Assembly: GCA_905250115.1 (NCBI GenBank)
Contig: CAJNOI010000137.1
Coordinates: 133,928-197,927 of the forward strand
Length of the DNA: 64,000 nucleotides
From: Adineta steineri
Lineage: Eukaryota; Rotifera; Eurotatoria; Adinetida; Adinetidae
Direction of reading: 5' to 3'
Positions 60,969 through 64,000 of this stretch are shown here, piece by piece. Numbering within the stretch: position 1 is the first letter of the stretch; each line of letters opens with the position of its first letter. Position numbers and translations under genes: made by a program. Below the pieces are notes generated by a model. The model worked only from the letters and a program-made list of their open reading frames with translations. It did no database searches and was not told the DNA's origin.

Positions 60969-61259
60969 ATGAAAATATTTTTATTATTTATTCTTATGTT
61001 AATTATTCGTATTCCATCATCATCCGATGCAACAGTATTATTTTTTCAGAAAAAATTAGATAAACAATCTCGTTTTCATTCTAATCAAGCACAAGATAAT
61101 GCGAAAGTTATGCCTGGAGCTGTTTGGACACATTTTCAGTGTGATTCGAAAATAAGTCCATTTATTGGTGTTGGATATGGTTGTTATTGTCCAGGTGCAT
61201 GGTGTTCAAATAATAATCAATGTTGTTCACAAATGTGTTATAAAAAAACTTGTTATTAA
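60969..61259 (+). CDS. small secreted eight-cysteine peptide (96 aa)
   Basis: A single exon encodes a signal peptide (IFLLFILMLIIRI, likely cleaved near the SSSDA at 17-21), a propeptide-like stretch of about 35 residues without Cys, and a compact C-terminal domain. That domain has eight Cys at 58, 72, 74, 79, 85, 86, 90 and 95. The spacing from the fourth Cys, C-x5-CC-x3-C-x4-C, is that of inhibitor-cystine-knot peptides, with an extra CxC in front. Four disulphides are likely. It should be secreted. Similar small scaffolds serve as defence, signalling or protease-inhibiting peptides, and the sequence alone does not say which. TATAAAAA at 60907 and AATAAA at 61294 frame the gene. Confidence 0.75.
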   Translation: MKIFLLFILMLIIRIPSSSDATVLFFQKKLDKQSRFHSNQAQDNAKVMPGAVWTHFQCDSKISPFIGVGYGCYCPGAWCSNNNQCCSQMCYKKTCY

Positions 61260-61293
61260 TATTTTTTGAATGAAAATTAGTTCGTAAATTATT

Positions 61294-61299
61294 AATAAA
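61294..61299 (+). terminator. polyadenylation signal of the eight-cysteine peptide gene
   Basis: AATAAA lies 35 bases after the stop codon. Confidence 0.4.
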
Positions 61300-62974
61300 T
61301 TCAAAGAATTCTGTTAAATGAGATTTAATATGATCAGTCATTGAATATATATGAGAGAAAAAGATGGTTATTAATTTGAATTATTAATAGATTAATTCTT
61401 TCTCTGATGAATACAAATAATAAATTCTACATAAGGAATATTCCAAATAATGATAACCACATATATTTCATACTCTCTAGTTTTAAGAAATATATTATAA
61501 TTTCTTCGTAATAAGAACATTTTTTGTTTTAAAACTAAATTTGTTTATTCTTACGAAGAATCTGATTATATATAATTGGACTTATATTTATGTTTGAAAA
61601 GAATCTTTAGATTTAGCATGAATACAAAGACTCTTTGTAGCGACCGTGTATAATTCTGATATTAATCGATTAAGTCTAAAAGATCTTGAATTAAAATGCA
61701 TTGAAATCATTCATATATAATATTTAAAATGGCGTAGTCAGATATGCGCACGGCTAGCTAACGGTCCCCTTCGCGGGTGAAGGTTAAAAATCAGTAATAT
61801 ATAGAAAAAAAATTTTTCAACAGAAATTATGATCTTGAAATATTATTAAGTTTGTTGGACATTCTGAATCACTCAGCTGACATATAAAACAAATATCATT
61901 TTCCGTTCCTACGAGCTTAAAAACACGAATAATCACGAAATTTCGGTTTTTTTTTATTTTGAAAATTTTCATTTTTGTCAAAATAATGAATGAAATTTTC
62001 TATGAAATTTTGAGACAAACATAAAAATGAACTAATCGAATTATGGAAAACAATACTCTTAATCGTTACAGAATGAAAAAAGTTAGATTTGATGGTTAAA
62101 ATTATTATAAAAATGTCACTAAATTGTCCCTCATAGAAAAAGAGAAAAACGGCGAAATTCCGTAACGCTCAATCTTTTAAGTCGTCTTATTTAAAGGAAA
62201 TGTTTTACAGAGAAAATGACACGATATTCTAAGAGCTTGTGAAAAGCTGAACATTCTATGTATAAAACGTTCATTTATGTGTCACTTAGTTTCGGAGAAA
62301 AATGTTGAAATATGAATCCTCCCTCAAAATTTTGTCCATTTTTGAAATTCCGTAACGAAGGATGTTTTTCATATAACTCCGTTATGGCTCGCCACAAGTC
62401 AGCGAAATTTTTAGTGCCAGTATAATTAGTTAATCTTCATATATGGTAAAAATTTCAAGAACATTTCTCTTGTTATTGAGGAGATACATGTCTCACAAGT
62501 TGAAAAAATGAAATTCCGTCAACCTTCTACCACATCTATTTCGAGAATTTCAAGTTGTTTTCATTAGAGATCCATTCTATACTAACACACTTTGAGGTAG
62601 ATGAGTGTATTTTTTTTCTATTTTATTCAAAAAGATAACTAATATGATAAATCTTATCTCGATAGATGTCGTAAACATACATTTTTCACTTTCAATTATT
62701 TAATTCCATTTTTAAAATTCTATTTTTTTGAAAATAAAATACACATTTTGTAATTTTTTTCCTATTCTTTTTCGTGTATTTAATTGTATTTCTTCATTTT
62801 AAAATAATCTCATTGGTTAATTTATAAATCTTGTAGATATGTGTCACGATCTATGAATCATTTTCCGTTTTTATTCATTCATCATCAAAATAAATATTTT
62901 TCTCTTGTTGAAACGAAATCATCTTTGTATATTTATTTATTTGCTTATACACGTCTATTTCTAGAAGAATAAAA
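61300..62974. other. intergenic DNA with a GC-rich patch and a repeated motif
   Basis: At 61735-61790 a GC-rich patch contains GGCTAGCTAACGG and a small hairpin CCTTC..GAAGG. From about 61930 to 62525 the motif GAAATTCCGTAACG or near copies recur (see separate entry). A possible 5' leader splice site, CTTGTAG at about 62831, precedes the UPF1-like start. No gene is seen. Confidence 0.4.
62055..62525. repeat. spaced copies of GAAATTCCGTAACG
   Basis: GAAATTCCGTAACG occurs at about 62154 and 62344, GAAATTCCGTCAAC at about 62510, and an inverted relative CGTTACAGAAT at about 62063. Together with raised GC this suggests an old unrecognised insertion or tandemly diverged repeat. No ends or target duplication were found. 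Confidence 0.35.
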
Positions 62975-63174
62975 ATGACTTATAACGCAAGTACTACACA
63001 AGATCCTTCATCAAATTTTCGAGATCCTTTAATTTTTTATGATCCGGATTTAACAACTGGAAATACACAAGCTACAGATTTTGTTTTTGATGATTTAACA
63101 TTACCATCTCAACAAAATCATTTACCATTAACTGATGTAAATAGTAGTTTTCCAGTAGATGATCTTGATGGAAT
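62975..63174 (+). CDS. UPF1: N-terminal exon of a UPF1-like RNA helicase (partial, cut by a gap)
   Basis: An open frame of 66 codons runs from ATG into the assembly gap. The stretch LIFYDPDL..TQATDFVFDDLTLPSQQ closely follows the conserved start of animal UPF1/RENT1 (LTFLDTEE, then TQGSEFEFTDFTLPSQ), which precedes its Cys/His-rich UPF2-binding domain. UPF1 is the ATP-dependent helicase of nonsense-mediated mRNA decay. Here the CH and helicase domains are not seen: the sequence after the gap (63275-64000) has no matching exon on either strand. They may lie past the window or be lost to misassembly at the gap. Identification rests on this short acidic segment alone. Confidence 0.6.
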
Positions 63175-63274
63175 NNNNNNNNNNNNNNNNNNNNNNNNNN
63201 NNNNNNNNNNNNNNNNNNNNNNNNNNNNNNNNNNNNNNNNNNNNNNNNNNNNNNNNNNNNNNNNNNNNNNNNNN
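63175..63274. other. assembly gap, 100 N
   Basis: Exactly 100 N, a scaffold join of unknown true length that interrupts the UPF1-like exon. Confidence 0.97.
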
Positions 63275-64000
63275 TCTTTTCAAGTTTAATAAGGACAATA
63301 AAACTGTAGTGCAAAAAATCATACCGAGAAAATTATCTTATTTAGTTCATAAATCTCAGTGGACGCAAACATGATTAATAATATTTATCAAACCAGCATG
63401 ATCTACACAGTTGCTACAAACTGAAGTTAATTTTATGACTTTTTTGGATTAAATCTAGTCGATTGTCTCGAGAAGATTGAAATCAAGTCAAATCTTAAGT
63501 AATTGATTTGAGCTTTGTTTTACTTTCGCGGTTTAATTGTTTATCAACATATTAGAAAACACTTTACGTCAGTTTATCATTACATTTTCATACACTTAAC
63601 ATTTGTGATATTATTTTCACTATCTTGACTTTGTGTAATTATCAAGTATAAAAGTTATCAGGAGTAAACTCTACAATCTTATCTAATTCATTCTGTATTC
63701 TACATAAAAAATGTAAACTTCTTTAATAAGTGAGATCTCTAGAGTTCAGAAAGAGCAAACTCACTAGCACCAGCATCTGTTTAATTCAGAGCACATATCT
63801 TCTCAACATCACAATGATAAAATAGGTCAGAATGACTGAACAAAGGGAACAGAATCAGCACATCCTATTTCAAATAGAATATTAATGATATCAATAATAG
63901 TGTACATAAAAACTAGAAATGTTTAAACGTGTATTATTAATAGTGTTTACTGATAAAACGTTATCTAACGGAAAAAAAACAATAATAAAATCTGAAAGTG
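63275..64000. other. sequence after the gap, no gene seen
   Basis: No frame continues the UPF1-like protein. The first frame ends after four codons, and none of the expected CxxC/H motifs is visible. Otherwise this is AT-rich DNA without recognised features. Confidence 0.5.

Noticed and set aside
1-64000. CRISPR arrays, bacterial operons, rRNA genes or integrated bacterial DNA
   Set aside because: No regularly spaced direct repeats, no ribosome-binding-site organisation and no rRNA-like stretches; all recognised genes are intron-bearing or animal-type.
1-64000. retroviral, LTR or Polinton-like remains
   Set aside because: No reverse transcriptase, integrase, capsid or polymerase B motifs and no paired long terminal repeats were seen.

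Overview
The window reads as nuclear DNA of an AT-rich metazoan with small introns. Most introns are about 50-65 nt with GT..AG ends, and a few run from 0.2 to 2.8 kb. Gene content is animal: a peptide-type rhodopsin GPCR, an MTCH2-type outer-membrane protein, a Patched-related sterol-sensing protein, a protein kinase D relative, a classical-fold calpain, a VWC-type secreted protein, an EGR/WT1/Klumpfuss-like zinc-finger factor and a likely UPF1 start. Very high AT, intronless GPCRs, tandem Rho genes and hydrophilic small proteins would fit a rotifer or another small spiralian, but this placement is inference. Two runs of exactly 100 N (3651-3750, 63175-63274) mark scaffold gaps.

Layout. 1-16 kb is gene-poor: a small charged glycine/arginine/glutamate protein with its own TATA box (4.0-4.35 kb), then an intronless RYamide/luqin-like GPCR (7.7-8.9 kb, minus), then 7 kb of AT-rich DNA. 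16-31 kb is gene-dense: the MTCH2-type gene (9 exons), the Patched-related gene (5 exons), the PKD-like kinase (3 exons, minus), a 93-residue candidate neuropeptide precursor, and the VWC-type secreted protein (minus). 34-45 kb holds the calpain (6 exons including an 18-nt micro-exon, minus), two tandem Rho GTPases, an unrecognised intronless 324-residue protein and a small 3-exon gene (minus). 47-49 kb has the zinc-finger factor (5 exons, minus). 50-56 kb is empty of convincing genes. 56-60 kb is an orphan GPCR with a 2.8 kb intron. 61 kb has a small secreted eight-cysteine peptide, and 63 kb the first exon of a UPF1-like gene cut off by a gap.

Mobile DNA is sparse and small. There is one clear hAT-type MITE with an imperfect 8-bp target duplication (45867-46132), one fold-back element and one short TA-flanked element inside the GPCR intron, and several decayed tRNA-derived SINE-like pieces, the best in a calpain intron. 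I saw no retroviral, LTR or Polinton-like remains.

The genes do not form one pathway. The most notable biology is the pair of Rho genes, one of which has lost the residues for GTP hydrolysis. Also notable are the Patched-like protein without its transport acidic motif, the candidate amidated neuropeptide and the low-complexity charged protein.
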